Shown here in pieces: positions 63,997 to 64,000 of a DNA stretch of 64,000 nt; position 1 is the first letter of the stretch, and each line of letters begins with the position of its first letter. The notes beneath the pieces were generated by a model that was given only the letters and a program-made list of their open reading frames with translations, was not told the origin of the DNA and ran no database searches. A program made the position numbers and the translations under genes. The DNA is taken from NCBI RefSeq assembly GCF_001890765.1, contig NZ_KV878783.1, positions 4,802,771 to 4,866,770 on the forward strand. Direction: 5' to 3'. Source of the stretch: Spirulina major PCC 6313 (GTDB lineage: Bacteria > Cyanobacteriota > Cyanobacteriia > Cyanobacteriales > Spirulinaceae).

Positions 63997-64000
63997 ATTG

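Overview
This window is chromosomal DNA from a cyanobacterium. The palindrome GCGATCGC (HIP1) recurs throughout, inside and outside genes. The gene set is typically cyanobacterial: glycolate dehydrogenase subunits, an acyl-lipid desaturase, an SLH-domain iron-uptake porin, an HpsJ-like protein, DUF1997, DUF2256, DICT-domain and UbiB-kinase proteins. HpsJ and an L-lactate dehydrogenase hint at a filamentous lineage, but I cannot name the genus. No rRNA, tRNA, CRISPR array or prophage was seen.

Layout. 0-6.9 kb: 3' part of glcD, an efflux-type MFS protein, an SDR oxidoreductase, then an IS608-like tnpB element that cut a Uma2 gene and lies 30 bp upstream of purK. 6.9-12.8 kb is the most accessory part: an M15-peptidase-like gene, a tnpB-deleted IS608-like derivative, a glycosyltransferase, about 800 bp of repeat-rich non-coding DNA, and a two-winged methyltransferase of the DNA-phosphorothioation-associated type whose 3' end is antisense to a degenerate second copy of the M15-like gene's 3' end. 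12.8-36.9 kb: mostly housekeeping and signalling genes (class III cyclase, duplicated PepSY-like membrane protein, PKHD dioxygenase, rluD, amino-acid ABC ATPase, M16 peptidase pair, multi-PAS kinase, rsmH, Ecf-like ATPase, mechanosensitive-type channel, CYTH protein, PLP lyase, two desaturases, MFS, GT2, leuB). 37-40.1 kb: another IS608-like derivative and a cluster of three exported proteins, one a probable outer-membrane barrel. 40.2-53.9 kb: UbiB kinase, GT2 plus HpsJ, UbiX plus a MinD-like ATPase, glcE, DICT/HD regulator, iron porin with a variable-looking repeat, a Crp-like regulator divergent from a histidine kinase. 53.9-55.1 kb: two more IS608-like remnants. 55.2-64 kb: HhoA-type protease, TrmH-type methyltransferase, DUF7219, DUF2256, queG, HAD hydrolase, Uma2, alpha/beta hydrolase, L-LDH, DUF1997, NUDIX and a partial gene.

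Themes. (1) An IS608-like family with at least five members shares a right-end RNA-like segment that always ends in TCAA; in four of them the left end follows TTAC. Only one carries a near-complete tnpB, and that gene is frameshifted and has a 24-nt hairpin repeat in a RuvC motif. The deletion derivatives kept the right end, so they may be stand-alone guide-RNA loci. (2) Palindromic repeats are layered, including a 101-bp element inserted inside a 92-bp element. (3) The M15-like/methyltransferase pair, with its duplicated and antisense 3' end, is the best candidate for an undescribed gene partnership. (4) Photorespiratory functions (glcD, glcE, a HAD phosphatase) are dispersed rather than in an operon.
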